This document shows positions 36,894 to 46,086 of a stretch of DNA of 64,000 nt, one piece after another (position 1 is the first letter of the stretch; every line of letters starts with the position of its first letter). The stretch is taken from the NCBI RefSeq assembly GCF_000406965.1, contig NZ_KE136362.1:462343-526342 (forward strand). The letters run 5' to 3'. Under the pieces are notes generated by a model, which saw only the letters and a program-made list of their open reading frames with translations, was not told the DNA's origin and made no database searches. The DNA comes from Enterococcus avium ATCC 14025 (GTDB taxonomy: Bacteria > Bacillota > Bacilli > Lactobacillales > Enterococcaceae). The translations under genes were made by a program, and so were the position numbers.

Positions 36894-37120
36894 TTTTGAA
36901 AAGGAGGATTCGTGAGGGCGAGTTCTCTTTTTTGTTATTTAGATAATTTAAATGTTTTAATTTTTAGAACTTTGTTACTGAAAATGTTGCTATGAATTCA
37001 AATTTTTTAGTCAAAATTAAAATTAAAGGTATTTCGCTTTCCTATTTACAACACGCTTTTCGTTGTTATATTATATGATTGTTGATTAATGAAAGCGCTA
37101 TAAATATGGAGGGGTAGACA

Positions 37121-38149
37121 ATGAATGTGGCAAAACTAGCTGAGAGACAGTTATTTCTAATGAAAGCTGAGAATTTGGAGAAACGAGTACGCGCCTACTA
37201 TGCTCAAACACAGGATGTGGATTCCTTGATTGAGTACGGAGTCGCGATTCTTGTGCGGAGCTTTTTCTGCATGGGAAGCTTTGCGGAGCTGATCCAAGAC
37301 TTGATTCAAGAGGTTTATTTTACAGTTGAACCAACTGCTGTCATGCGCCAATATTTGCCCTATTTTGAAGACTATTTCACCGAAAACGAATGGCAAACAA
37401 TAGTAAATCGCCTATTTGGCAATCATACAACCTACCTTGCGCAAACGGAAGAGGCGCGTGTAAATAAAGGCTATTTAGAACAAACTGGGACACTCGATAA
37501 TCGGATTGAGGGTCTTGTTTATCGTGTAGAAGCCGTTTTTGAAGATACTATTGGGAAAAAACACAAGTTGACGATTCGTGATACCGACTCCACTTTTAGT
37601 GAATCGCAAACGATTCAAGTGTTGAATATATTGACGACCTTGAGTATTTTTGACACAGCTGATGTGCGGAAATACGAAACCTATGTGAGTTATCAAACAC
37701 CGGGAAAAATCATTGCGACATCTCATAATTCCCGTCAAAAAACCAAACCAACAGCGAAGGAACCGGAAACCATCGCTGCTCAACAAGACGCTCAACAATC
37801 AGAAAAAGCTCCGAAAAAAATGGTAGCTGCTGCAAAAACGCGGTCATCTGCAGCTCCAGCATCTGCAGGGTCTGAAAAAGAGTCGAATAAGCCCGCAAGT
37901 AACAGTACGGCCACAAAGGAAAAACAATCCAGTCCTGCCAATCCGCCGAAAAATACCAACAGCCCATCACCGAATGTCGAGGCGAAGAAAAAAGCCAATG
38001 AACTGCTGCAGCAACCAGATATGTCCTATAAACGTGTCAGCAAAAATGAAGAACAGATTCAGGCCAACGGAAATAGTAAAAAGATGAAGAACAAAATAAA
38101 TAATGCGCTGGGGCGGAGTAAGAACCGGAAAAGGAACAAAAGGAAATAG
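37121..38149 (+). CDS. Hypothetical protein with basic, low-complexity C-terminal half
   Basis: I do not recognise this 342-residue protein. Residues 1-200 look like a folded, mostly helical cytosolic domain (EYGVAILVRSFFCMGSFAEL). Residues 205-300 are a Lys/Ala/Ser/Pro-rich linker, and the end is strongly basic (KNRKRNKRK), which suggests nucleic-acid or membrane-surface binding. There is no signal peptide or membrane helix. GGAGGGG precedes the ATG, and GTTGTTATATTATATGATTG upstream could hold a -10. Confidence 0.7.
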   Translation: MNVAKLAERQLFLMKAENLEKRVRAYYAQTQDVDSLIEYGVAILVRSFFCMGSFAELIQDLIQEVYFTVEPTAVMRQYLPYFEDYFTENEWQTIVNRLFGNHTTYLAQTEEARVNKGYLEQTGTLDNRIEGLVYRVEAVFEDTIGKKHKLTIRDTDSTFSESQTIQVLNILTTLSIFDTADVRKYETYVSYQTPGKIIATSHNSRQKTKPTAKEPETIAAQQDAQQSEKAPKKMVAAAKTRSSAAPASAGSEKESNKPASNSTATKEKQSSPANPPKNTNSPSPNVEAKKKANELLQQPDMSYKRVSKNEEQIQANGNSKKMKNKINNALGRSKNRKRNKRK

Positions 38150-38437
38150 CGATCTTGTTTAGACAAGAATGTTTATTTGGCGAGCCCCAATAAAAGAAAG
38201 CTTTCAATTGCTTTTATGAGCGACGGACAAATATGAGTCACGTGGCTTATTTGGCGTGTCCAAATTAATTAAACGAGATTAAGTGAAGCGTGAAATGTCG
38301 GAGAAGGAGTCTGACGTTTCTTTTTTTTAGACAAATCAGCCAAATAGTCTAACTTTATGAATACAAGGAAGCGTCTCGTTTTCAATTATTTTTGGCTATT
38401 GGTAAGCTGAGTTTATCAAGTTGAAGGGGGAAACATC

Positions 38438-40210
38438 ATGAGATATACGAATGGGAATTATGAAGCATTTGCTAGACCAAGAAAACCGGCAGGCGTGGAC
38501 GACAAGAGTGCCTATATCGTCGGAGCAGGTCTGGCAGGCTTAGCTGCAGCTGTTTTTTTAATTCGGGATGGTCAAATGAAAGGCGAACACATCCATATTT
38601 TTGAAGAACTTTCCTTATCTGGCGGTTCATTAGATGGAAAATTTATTCCTCATGACGGCTTTGTAACTCGTGGCGGACGAGAAATGGAAAATCACTTTGA
38701 ATGCTTGTGGGATTTATTCCGCTCAGTGCCTTCATTGGAAGTAGAGGATGCTTCGGTTTTAGATGAGTTCTATTGGTTGGATCATGATGATCCGAATTCA
38801 TCAAATTGCCGGATCATCTACAATCGTGGAGAACGTGCGGAGGATGATGGTGATTTTACATTGTCGAAAAAAGCACAAAAAGAATTGGTTGAGCTTTTCA
38901 TGACTTCAGAAGATCAACTGATTGGTAAGAAAATCGAAGACGTTTTTGGAGAAGAATTTTTTGCATCGAACTTCTGGTTGTACTGGTGTTCAATGTTTGC
39001 TTTTGAAAAATGGCATTCAGCGATTGAAATGCGCCGCTACGTGATGCGTTTCATTCACCATATTAAGGGCTTGCCAGATTTTACAGCATTGAAATTTACT
39101 CGCTACAATCAATATGAATCGTTAGTGAAACCATTATTGGCCTTCTTAAATGACCATGGAGTAGATTTCCAATATGAAACGAAAATTAATAATATTGAAG
39201 TCGAAGCTACTCCTGATAAAAAAGTAGCGAAAAAGATTCTGTTGACACGTTCAGATAAAGCTGAAGAGATCGACTTAACAGAAAATGATTTGGTTTTCGT
39301 TACGAACGGATCAATCACGGAGAGCTCTACAGAAGGCAATCATCATACCCCAGCACCGATTACTCATGAATTAGGCGGCAGCTGGAATCTTTGGAAAAAC
39401 TTGGCAAAACAATCGAATGAATTTGGTCACCCTGAAGTTTTTTGTGACAACCTGCCAGATGAAAGCTGGTTTGTTTCTGCCACAGTGACTTGGGAAAACT
39501 TTGATATTGAACCGTATATTTCACGCTTAACTCAACGTAAATTGCGAACTGGGAAAGTGGTAACAGGCGGAATCATTACCATCAAGGATTCGAATTGGCT
39601 GATGAGCTTTGCGACACACCGTCAACCACATTTCAAAGAGCAAAGTGATCAACAAACGGTGACTTGGGTCTATGGTTTATTATCTAATACGCCTGGAAAT
39701 TACATCAAAAAACCTATCGAACAATGCAGCGGGCAAGAGATCGTTCAAGAACTGATGTATCATTTAGGGGTTCCAGAAGAAGACATCAAGAAATTCTCTG
39801 AAGAATCATGCGTGGTAACACCAGTTTATATGCCGTTTATCACCTCGTATTTTATGTTGCGAGAACCTGGTGATCGTCCATTAGTCATTCCAAATGGCTC
39901 AGAGAACCTTGCCTTCATCGGCAACTTTGCTGAAACCGAACGTGATACTGTCTTTACGACAGAGTATTCAGTTCGAACAGCGATGGAAGCTGTTTACACA
40001 TTCTTAGACATCGAACGGGGCGTGCCAGAAGTATTCGCCTCGGCCTATGATCTTCGGACGTTAGCCAATTCAGTCTATTATTTAAGTGATCGTAAGAAGC
40101 TTTCGGAAATGGATCTGCCATTTGTTGAGAAAAAAGTGTTGGAGCATTTTGTGAAGAAAGTGGAGCATACCTATATTGGCGATGTGTTAAAGGACAATCA
40201 TTTACTGTAG
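38438..40210 (+). CDS. ohyA: Oleate hydratase (myosin-cross-reactive antigen family)
   Basis: A 590-residue FAD enzyme that adds water to oleic or linoleic acid, giving 10-hydroxy fatty acids, and detoxifies unsaturated fatty acids at the membrane. The FAD loop is [17 protein letters not shown] (about residues 29-45). Family stretches GGSLDG and [19 protein letters not shown] contain the catalytic-site Glu. AAGGGGGAAAC precedes the ATG. The length is normal, and no neighbour is functionally linked. Confidence 0.94.
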   Translation: MRYTNGNYEAFARPRKPAGVDDKSAYIVGAGLAGLAAAVFLIRDGQMKGEHIHIFEELSLSGGSLDGKFIPHDGFVTRGGREMENHFECLWDLFRSVPSLEVEDASVLDEFYWLDHDDPNSSNCRIIYNRGERAEDDGDFTLSKKAQKELVELFMTSEDQLIGKKIEDVFGEEFFASNFWLYWCSMFAFEKWHSAIEMRRYVMRFIHHIKGLPDFTALKFTRYNQYESLVKPLLAFLNDHGVDFQYETKINNIEVEATPDKKVAKKILLTRSDKAEEIDLTENDLVFVTNGSITESSTEGNHHTPAPITHELGGSWNLWKNLAKQSNEFGHPEVFCDNLPDESWFVSATVTWENFDIEPYISRLTQRKLRTGKVVTGGIITIKDSNWLMSFATHRQPHFKEQSDQQTVTWVYGLLSNTPGNYIKKPIEQCSGQEIVQELMYHLGVPEEDIKKFSEESCVVTPVYMPFITSYFMLREPGDRPLVIPNGSENLAFIGNFAETERDTVFTTEYSVRTAMEAVYTFLDIERGVPEVFASAYDLRTLANSVYYLSDRKKLSEMDLPFVEKKVLEHFVKKVEHTYIGDVLKDNHLL

Positions 40211-40355
40211 GAGAAACATCCTAAGCTTAACGACCGAATCATCAGTGTTCAGCGTCAAGAAAAAAGAAAAGTCCAAAAATTTCCTTTTCAAATTTTTGTT
40301 GGTTTTCGGTTTATTTTCGCAGATGTCGTTTATGAATCGATGTATATTCGTGAAA

Positions 40356-40400
40356 AGGAGCTGATCTAAAAGTCTTTTAGACCTTTGGATCAGCTCCTCC
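40356..40400. terminator. Hairpin, probable terminator; sequence shared with 44145-44191
   Basis: AGGAGCTGATC pairs with GATCAGCTCCT around a loop containing AAAAGTCTTTTAG. It lacks a clean T run on the plus strand (CTCCTCCTGTTTG). Its near twin at 44145 does have one, so this may be a dispersed element that acts as a terminator. Confidence 0.6.
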
Positions 40401-40479
40401 TGTTTGTTATGAGATTTTTTCTAATGTTGCTGCTTGATTTATAGTATAATTCTAATAAATACATTGAGGGGGACAACGA

Positions 40480-41451
40480 ATGATCAAAGTAGCAATTGTT
40501 GGATATGGAAATTTAGGGCGCGGAGTGGAACGGGCATTAAAGCAAAATGCGGACATGGAATTAGTTGGTGTTTTTACAAGAAGAAATCCCGAAACCGTTC
40601 AGACGGATGGCGCACCAGCCTTTGGACTAGATGAGTTAGACGCACAGAAGGGAACCATTGATGTGTGTATTTTGTGTGGTGGATCAGCAACGGATTTACC
40701 TGTCCAAACACCGGCGATCACGAAAAACTTTAATACGATCGATAGTTTTGATACTCACGCGAAGATTCCTGAGCACTTTACGAATGTCGATAAGGAAGCG
40801 AAGGAACATCAAACTGTTTCGATTATTTCCACCGGTTGGGACCCCGGCTTGTTTAGCTTGAATCGTCTATACGCGCAAAGTATTTTGCCAGAAGGAGAGA
40901 CCTATACTTTTTGGGGCAAAGGTGTGAGTCAAGGACATTCGGATGCCTTGAGAAGAATTGTAGGGGTTGCGGATGCGATCCAATACACGATTCCTAAAAG
41001 CGAAGTGATCGAGAAGCTAAAAGCTGGCGAGAAAATGGAATTGACGACTCGTGACAAACATTTACGAGAATGCTTTGTTGTTTTAGAGGCAGGAGCAGAC
41101 GCTGAGGCGATCAAGAAAGAGATCGTTACGATGCCCAATTATTTCGATGAATATGATACGATCGTTCATTTTATTTCAGCCGAAGAATTGAAACGTGATC
41201 ATCATGCGATGCCTCACGGCGGTACGGTGCTGCGTACAGGTACAACTCATAAAGAAACGAAACAAGTGATTGAGTACAATCTGCAATTAGAAAGCAATCC
41301 TGAATTTACTGCCAGCGTACTGGTCGCATATGCCAGAGCATGCGCTCGCTTGGCAAGTGAAAAACAATTCGGCGCCTTTACGGTATTAGACATTGCACCG
41401 AAATACTTGTCACCGATTGATGATGCAATATTGAGAAAAGATTTACTATAA
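40480..41451 (+). CDS. ddh: meso-Diaminopimelate dehydrogenase
   Basis: A 323-residue NADP-dependent enzyme that makes meso-diaminopimelate from tetrahydrodipicolinate and ammonia in one step. The N-terminal Rossmann loop is VAIVGYGNLGRGVE, followed by VFTRRNPE and ILCGGSATD. STGWDPGLFSLNR and WGKGVSQGHSDA are characteristic. The length is typical. Enterococcal peptidoglycan uses lysine, so this would feed lysine synthesis; no other lysine gene is adjacent. Confidence 0.92.
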   Translation: MIKVAIVGYGNLGRGVERALKQNADMELVGVFTRRNPETVQTDGAPAFGLDELDAQKGTIDVCILCGGSATDLPVQTPAITKNFNTIDSFDTHAKIPEHFTNVDKEAKEHQTVSIISTGWDPGLFSLNRLYAQSILPEGETYTFWGKGVSQGHSDALRRIVGVADAIQYTIPKSEVIEKLKAGEKMELTTRDKHLRECFVVLEAGADAEAIKKEIVTMPNYFDEYDTIVHFISAEELKRDHHAMPHGGTVLRTGTTHKETKQVIEYNLQLESNPEFTASVLVAYARACARLASEKQFGAFTVLDIAPKYLSPIDDAILRKDLL

Positions 41452-41460
41452 GCAGTATTA

Positions 41461-41502
41461 AAGCGAAGTGATCCCTACTAGGCTAGGTCACTTCGCTTTT
41501 TT
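41461..41502 (+). terminator. Rho-independent terminator
   Basis: AAGCGAAGTGA pairs with TCACTTCGCTT and is followed by a T run behind ddh. Confidence 0.9.
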
Positions 41503-41672
41503 AAATGTTGCTGATTAGAGAATTGCTTCTCATCATAGTTGATATTCAAGGTTCCATTGTAGCTTTCTACGATAGAACGGACAGACTGCAATCCGATTCC
41601 ATGAGCCTGTAGTTTTACTTTGGTTCAGAAGAAACGAGTGCCAGAAGGTGGGTTATCCAATCCAACTATTCG
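41503..41672 (-). pseudogene. Remnant of a GHKL (AgrC-type) histidine kinase
   Basis: On the minus strand, a stretch of about 30 codons reads HGIGLQSVRSIVESYNGTLN followed by INYDEKQF. This is the C-terminal ATP-binding G-box region of AgrC/peptide-pheromone type sensor kinases. An in-frame TGA sits 8 codons before it (between TRFF and TKVKLQ), and no kinase body lies further upstream, so only the tail survives. It has no start or RBS. No response-regulator gene is nearby. Boundaries are approximate. Confidence 0.7.
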
Positions 41673-41733
41673 ATTATTCTGCTTTTTTGTGGTAAATTTC
41701 AGGCACTAAAGCAACCAGATAGAGGTGGACGTC

Positions 41734-42558
41734 ATGCGATTAACCCAAGAAGAAGTTCTAGAAAAAATCTATAATCTGATCTTAAATCCCAATACGCGCG
41801 AATGGGAACGGTATTTGTTAACGACAGCCAAAGATGGTTTAGAAGCTGATACAAGCTTCAAAGAGCAAGTTGCGAAGCTGGAAGCCGATTTGCGCCCGTT
41901 AGCTCTTCGGAATAATCTGACTCCAGACGTGACGGATTTTTATCAGGAGCTCACAGGGGAGGATTCCATTGGAATAAAAGTGGAAAAGCATGAAATTGAC
42001 GATCCCGCCTTTCAAGAACGAGCGATTTTTGCGGGGGGCTGTTTCTGGTGTATGGTGGAGCCTTTCGAGACACATCCGGGCATCGTCTCAGTATTATCCG
42101 GATATACTGGAGGAACGACAGAGCATCCCAGCTATGACCAAGTCAGCCGTGGCTACACTGGTCATGTCGAAGCGGTCGAGATTATTTTCGACACGCGAAT
42201 CGTCAGCTATCAAGAGCTGATGGAACTTTATTGGCAAATCATTGATCCCACCGATGCGTTTGGGCAATTTCAAGATCGAGGCGTTCAATATCGTCCGATT
42301 ATTTTTACCTTGAATGAAGAACAACGTGAAATTGCTGAGAAAAAGAAACTGACAGTGATCGAGTCAGGTGCTTATAAGAAACCGATCATTGTTGAAATAG
42401 AAGCAGCCCGCACATTTTGGCCGGCGGAAAATTACCATCAAGAATTCTATAAGAAGCAGCCGAAACGCTACAAGGCCATCAAACGTGCGCGTCAGCAATT
42501 CCTGACCTATCAGCATTTAAAGGGAAAATTACGAACCGGATTCCTGCGAAGTAAATAA
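41734..42558 (+). CDS. msrA: Peptide methionine sulfoxide reductase MsrA with N-terminal extension
   Basis: A 274-residue protein that reduces methionine-S-sulfoxide in proteins. The catalytic motif [16 protein letters not shown] (Cys near residue 102) and [12 protein letters not shown] are clear, and NYHQEFY is typical. About 90 residues precede the catalytic domain, with a helical segment ([15 protein letters not shown]); many MsrA proteins lack this. ATG at 41734 is chosen because GAGGTGG lies about 5 bases upstream; a GTG three codons earlier is possible. There is no MsrB domain. Confidence 0.9.
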   Translation: MRLTQEEVLEKIYNLILNPNTREWERYLLTTAKDGLEADTSFKEQVAKLEADLRPLALRNNLTPDVTDFYQELTGEDSIGIKVEKHEIDDPAFQERAIFAGGCFWCMVEPFETHPGIVSVLSGYTGGTTEHPSYDQVSRGYTGHVEAVEIIFDTRIVSYQELMELYWQIIDPTDAFGQFQDRGVQYRPIIFTLNEEQREIAEKKKLTVIESGAYKKPIIVEIEAARTFWPAENYHQEFYKKQPKRYKAIKRARQQFLTYQHLKGKLRTGFLRSK

Positions 42559-42582
42559 AACAAAAGAAATTTTTTTAAAGTG

Positions 42583-42635
42583 TTGACATTCGGCTAGGAA
42601 GGGATTATATTATATACATACCAACCGAATGTATG
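42583..42635 (+). promoter_or_regulatory. Promoter and autoregulatory operator of the TetR gene
   Basis: TTGACA (42583), a 17-base spacer and TATATT (42606) form a near-perfect promoter. Just behind it, CATACCAACCGAATGTATG (42617-42635) is an inverted repeat with CATAC/GTATG arms. A related site lies in front of the next gene, so it is probably bound by the TetR protein encoded here. Confidence 0.7.
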
Positions 42636-42651
42636 AAAAGGAGATACCAAG

Positions 42652-43314
42652 ATGGCTCGGAATAAATACCCAGAAGAAACAGTAAATAAAATTTTGGATG
42701 TTTCGATGCAACTATTTTTAGAAAAAGGCTATGAACATACGTCAATCCAAGATATCGTCAATCATCTCGGCGGTTTATCAAAAGGAGCGATTTACCACCA
42801 TTTCAAATCAAAGGAAGATATCCTCGATGGCGTGATGAATAAGCTTTATCAAAATAATGACAACGAGTTAGATCACCTGCGGCTGCTTGAGAAAGATTCA
42901 AGTATGACCGGATTGCAAAAGCTGCAGGCGCTGTTTACGACAGCGTTAGAAAGTCCCCGCCAGGATGACATGTTTCAAATGGCACCTGACTTTCTAAAAA
43001 ATCCCCAGATGCTGGCGATGCAAATCGAGGGAATCTATACCGAATCGGTGCCGCACTTTGTTCAGCCGATCATTGAAGAAGGAATCGCGGATGGCTCGAT
43101 CAAGACCGATTATCCTAAAGAACTGGCGGAGATGATTCTGTTATTGATAAATATCTGGTTGATTCCATTGGTTCATGATGAAGATCCAAGTAGTGTAACC
43201 AACCGCTTTGCCCTCTTTCAAGAAATGATGGGTAAAATGGGCATTGAGATTTTTGATAAGGATGCAGTCAAGCGGCTTGAGAAATTTCGCAAGATGTACA
43301 ATCAAAAAAATTAA
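42652..43314 (+). CDS. TetR-family transcriptional regulator
   Basis: A 220-residue TetR repressor. The N-terminal helix-turn-helix reads LEKGYEHTSIQDIVNHLG then LSKGAIYHHFKSKEDIL (about residues 20-55), followed by a helical ligand domain. GAAAAGGAG precedes the ATG. Operators with CATACC arms lie in front of this gene and of the small membrane protein gene downstream, so it likely controls both. The ligand is unknown. Confidence 0.88.
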   Translation: MARNKYPEETVNKILDVSMQLFLEKGYEHTSIQDIVNHLGGLSKGAIYHHFKSKEDILDGVMNKLYQNNDNELDHLRLLEKDSSMTGLQKLQALFTTALESPRQDDMFQMAPDFLKNPQMLAMQIEGIYTESVPHFVQPIIEEGIADGSIKTDYPKELAEMILLLINIWLIPLVHDEDPSSVTNRFALFQEMMGKMGIEIFDKDAVKRLEKFRKMYNQKN

Positions 43315-43351
43315 TTTCTGCCTTCTAGGCAGTTTTATTTAAAAGTTATAC

Positions 43352-43368
43352 ATACCGTCGTTCGGTAT
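43352..43368 (+). promoter_or_regulatory. TetR operator in front of the small membrane protein gene
   Basis: ATACCGTCGTTCGGTAT is a perfect 6-bp inverted repeat with a 5-bp centre, preceded by AC. It resembles the site at 42617-42635 (shared CATACC), and TATAATG follows at 43372-43378, within a promoter-like stretch. Confidence 0.65.
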
Positions 43369-43432
43369 TTATATAATGAATATTACTTCAACAAATAAAG
43401 CAAATAAAAAAGAAAAAAAGGAGTGTTTTAAA

Positions 43433-43792
43433 ATGGAACAAAAAATGAATAAAAGCAATGTCTATGGTGTAAATGGTGAGAATCAAAAACAAAGAACAAT
43501 GGTCGAACGAATCGGCGGAGGGATCACAGTAATCTTTTCAGGAATGTTCATTTTACCAATCCTATCTGTGCTAACCGGAGCTTTCGGCATCATCGGGATT
43601 GGTTTACCGGCAGTTGCCATGATGAATCTTTTTGGTATCCTGCATATTCCATTCAATGTACTGTTTGTTCAGTTGACCGGATTTCCGCAGGTGTTGGTTG
43701 GCTTTATCGTTGGTTTGATCTTTGTGGCTTTATCTATTGTTTGCGGCACCCTGTTGAAAAAGTATATGGCTATTGCCAAACGAATGATCTAA
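43433..43792 (+). CDS. Small membrane protein controlled by TetR
   Basis: A 119-residue protein I cannot assign to a family. About 30 polar residues are followed by three hydrophobic segments (GGGITVIFSGMFILPILSVL; IIGIGLPAVAMMNLFG; VLVGFIVGLIFVALSIVCG) and a basic end. An upstream in-frame ATG has no RBS, so ATG at 43433 (behind AAAAAGGAG) is used. It follows the TetR gene with its own operator, the usual pattern for a repressor and a stress-response membrane protein. Confidence 0.72.
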   Translation: MEQKMNKSNVYGVNGENQKQRTMVERIGGGITVIFSGMFILPILSVLTGAFGIIGIGLPAVAMMNLFGILHIPFNVLFVQLTGFPQVLVGFIVGLIFVALSIVCGTLLKKYMAIAKRMI

Positions 43793-43954
43793 AAGAGGTA
43801 CTGCTAGAAAAGTAGAAACAATACTTTCCGATTTTTATGAATTTCTGCTTTGCTCATCCAATAAATTGTCGTTTCGAAACAATACGTTCAATTTGAAAAT
43901 AACCATCAATTGTTGCGTATATTTGTGAATAGGCAAAGAGGAGAGTGAATATGA

Positions 43955-44032
43955 ATGTTTAAAGTGTTGTTAGTTTTAACGTTAGTCGGGTTGTTGCTAT
44001 CATCCGGCTCTAGCAAGAAAAAAGTAGGTTAG
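43955..44032 (+). CDS. 25-residue lipoprotein-signal-like peptide ORF
   Basis: ATG at 43955 has AGAGGAGAG about 9 bases upstream. The peptide MFKVLLVLTLVGLLLSSGSS ends in KKKVG and looks exactly like a lipoprotein signal sequence whose lipobox Cys has become Ser. It could be a small membrane peptide, a pheromone-type precursor, or the remnant of a lost lipoprotein. Nothing intact follows it. Confidence 0.4.
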   Translation: MFKVLLVLTLVGLLLSSGSSKKKVG

Positions 44033-44144
44033 CCAATTGGATATATTCTTATCGTTTGTTCAAGGAGTTTGCCTAAGTGTAGTATTAGCATTAATTGAAA
44101 AGATCGAACATTCATCTAATCATTAGATGCCGTTTATTTCTGAA

Positions 44145-44191
44145 TAGGAGCTGATCTGAAAGTTTAAAAGACTTTTGGATCAGCTCTTTTT
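44145..44191 (+). terminator. Rho-independent terminator, twin of 40356-40400
   Basis: AGGAGCTGATC pairs with GATCAGCTCTT across a loop that is itself complementary (GAAAGTTTAAAAGACTTTTG), and a T run follows. It shares its arms and most of its loop with the hairpin at 40356. Confidence 0.75.
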
Positions 44192-44646
44192 TCTAAACTG
44201 AGTCAAAGAGTTCAATTTTCTATGATGAGTATTGTTATTAAAAGTGAGGATTATGCTTATCCAAATTTCTCTTCACATCGTTTTAGATAAAAAAAGAAAA
44301 TGTTTATATTATAAAATTTCTGGATATAAAGAATAAAATACGTAATAATTGAGTATTTTTCCATCTGATAATAAGGATATGAATGGAGGAACTAAATAAG
44401 GATACAAAATTAACAAAATTTACGAGAAATCAAAAAAAGTCTATTGATTTATTAATATTAATTAATTATATGTTAATATAAAAATATATGTTTAAAGTGA
44501 TTTGCATATTGTAAATCTCTTTTTTTTTCTTGAAATGAAAAATATAAGGACAAATAAATCATTTAGCTAATTAAAATGTGCTTAGCTGGGTAATATAATT
44601 AAATGAAATTAATCAATTATTAATCCAGTTGAGAAGGGAGCGAGAA
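44192..44646. other. AT-rich region before the Mga-type regulator
   Basis: About 450 very AT-rich bases with no convincing frame. GGAGGAACTAAATAAGG near 44393 looks like an RBS, but the ATG before it (44380) runs only a few codons (MEELNKDTKLTK type frames stop early). The promoter of the Mga operon probably lies here; TTGATTTATTAATATTAATT has no clear partner box. Confidence 0.35.
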
Positions 44647-46086
44647 ATGCAAGCGAACGATTTGTTGATGGATGATGACCGTTATAAATGGTACCTACTT
44701 CAGTATTTGGAATTAAATAAAAATGCCTATTGTTCAGTTGATCAACTCGGAGATATTTTAGAGATTTCTCGCTATAAATTAGAAAAATATCTACAGGAGC
44801 TTCAGGATGAGCTGAAAGAAAATCACTATGATGCCACGATTGAGTTGCTTGAAACAGGGGAGATTGGGGTTCAGCAGCTGACACATGCGATCGTTAAGAA
44901 AATGCGCCTGTATTTAGTTGAGCGAAGTCTTACTTATAAAATATTCCACGGCTATGTGACCAATGAAACCAGTCTTGATAAGCAGATCGAAGAGCTCCAT
45001 GTGAGTCGCTCGAGTACCTATCGCTTATATAAACGATTGAAGGATCAACTCGTGGAAGAAGGATTTCAGCTAAAGAAGAATCAACTGATCGGAGAAGAGG
45101 ACACGCTCCGAAATTTTTTGTTTGGTCTGTATTACGAAATTTTTAATGGATTAGCCAGCCCTTTTGATGATACGACGCAACATCAAGCAAAGGAACTCTT
45201 TCGCTATTTGGAACATTATTTAAATCTTTCATTACCTAAAACAAAAGAGCATAAGCTGCAATTTTTCATAAGTATTGCTTTGGTACGCATGAGCAAAGCC
45301 CATCTGATGGATCGAGAATATTTGGAATATGTAGAGAATGATGCGACAGAATATCTGAATAGATGGTTGGATAGTCATTTTTCATTGACAAATACAGAAA
45401 AACGACGAGAAATTGCTGCCTTATTACTATTTTGTCAGCTGATGGAGATTGATTTGCCACTGGAAACGACGATCCTCGAGGGCAAAGAGATGCGAATGGC
45501 GGAGAATTTAGTCGATGAATTTTTGCAGTACTTAGCCAGTCACTCACGATTTGAGATTAATCAATTAAAAGAAGACAAGGAATTGGTCGCTGGGTTGTTG
45601 AGGATCAATCGAAGATGGCTGATCTATCATTTTCGCGAATCGACTTTTGTGACAAAAATCCAACGTCGCTACTTTCAAGAAATTAATCCTAAACTGGATG
45701 AGCTGATCCAAGATTTTATTGAGAAAGTCGCTCATAGAGGGATTTTTCATTCGGATCAGGAACGGAACAAGCTGTATTATGACTATTTATTTTTCATGAT
45801 CACACAAATCTCTGTCGACGAGCTAGAGGACCCTGTCTTTATTTGTATCGATTTTTCTCATGGCAGCAGCTACAACGAATACATTCAAACGATGCTGAGC
45901 TCCTTGCAGAGCATGAATATTTGTTATGAAGAAAAATTGAGTACCAAGACGCAAATTTATTTATCTGATTTTTTGATTGAGACACTTCCTTGCCATCAAA
46001 TGATTTGGAAACGTCCACCGACACCAGAAGATTGGTCCGAGTTTGGACATCTATTATTAACGGTTAAAGGAGGAGCCTATGAATAG
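44647..46086 (+). CDS. Mga-family transcriptional regulator
   Basis: A 479-residue Mga-like virulence regulator. Two N-terminal helix-turn-helix regions (CSVDQLGDILEISRYKLEKY near 35; LDKQIEELHVSRSSTYRLYK near 115) are followed by PRD-like helical domains and an EIIB-like C-terminus. Proteins of this type respond to PTS phosphorylation and activate surface-protein genes. ATG at 44647 has AAGGGAG upstream. It overlaps the next gene by 8 bp and lies directly before a giant adhesin gene, its likely target. Confidence 0.85.
   Translation: MQANDLLMDDDRYKWYLLQYLELNKNAYCSVDQLGDILEISRYKLEKYLQELQDELKENHYDATIELLETGEIGVQQLTHAIVKKMRLYLVERSLTYKIFHGYVTNETSLDKQIEELHVSRSSTYRLYKRLKDQLVEEGFQLKKNQLIGEEDTLRNFLFGLYYEIFNGLASPFDDTTQHQAKELFRYLEHYLNLSLPKTKEHKLQFFISIALVRMSKAHLMDREYLEYVENDATEYLNRWLDSHFSLTNTEKRREIAALLLFCQLMEIDLPLETTILEGKEMRMAENLVDEFLQYLASHSRFEINQLKEDKELVAGLLRINRRWLIYHFRESTFVTKIQRRYFQEINPKLDELIQDFIEKVAHRGIFHSDQERNKLYYDYLFFMITQISVDELEDPVFICIDFSHGSSYNEYIQTMLSSLQSMNICYEEKLSTKTQIYLSDFLIETLPCHQMIWKRPPTPEDWSEFGHLLLTVKGGAYE

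Noticed and set aside
37157-37998. Several minus-strand open frames opposite the hypothetical protein
   Set aside because: They overlap each other and a gene with a good RBS on the plus strand; none has an RBS or known domain.
40277-40302. CAAAAATTT...AAATTTTTG hairpin behind oleate hydratase as its terminator
   Set aside because: The stem is almost pure A:T and has no proper T run; the GC-richer hairpin at 40356 is a better candidate.
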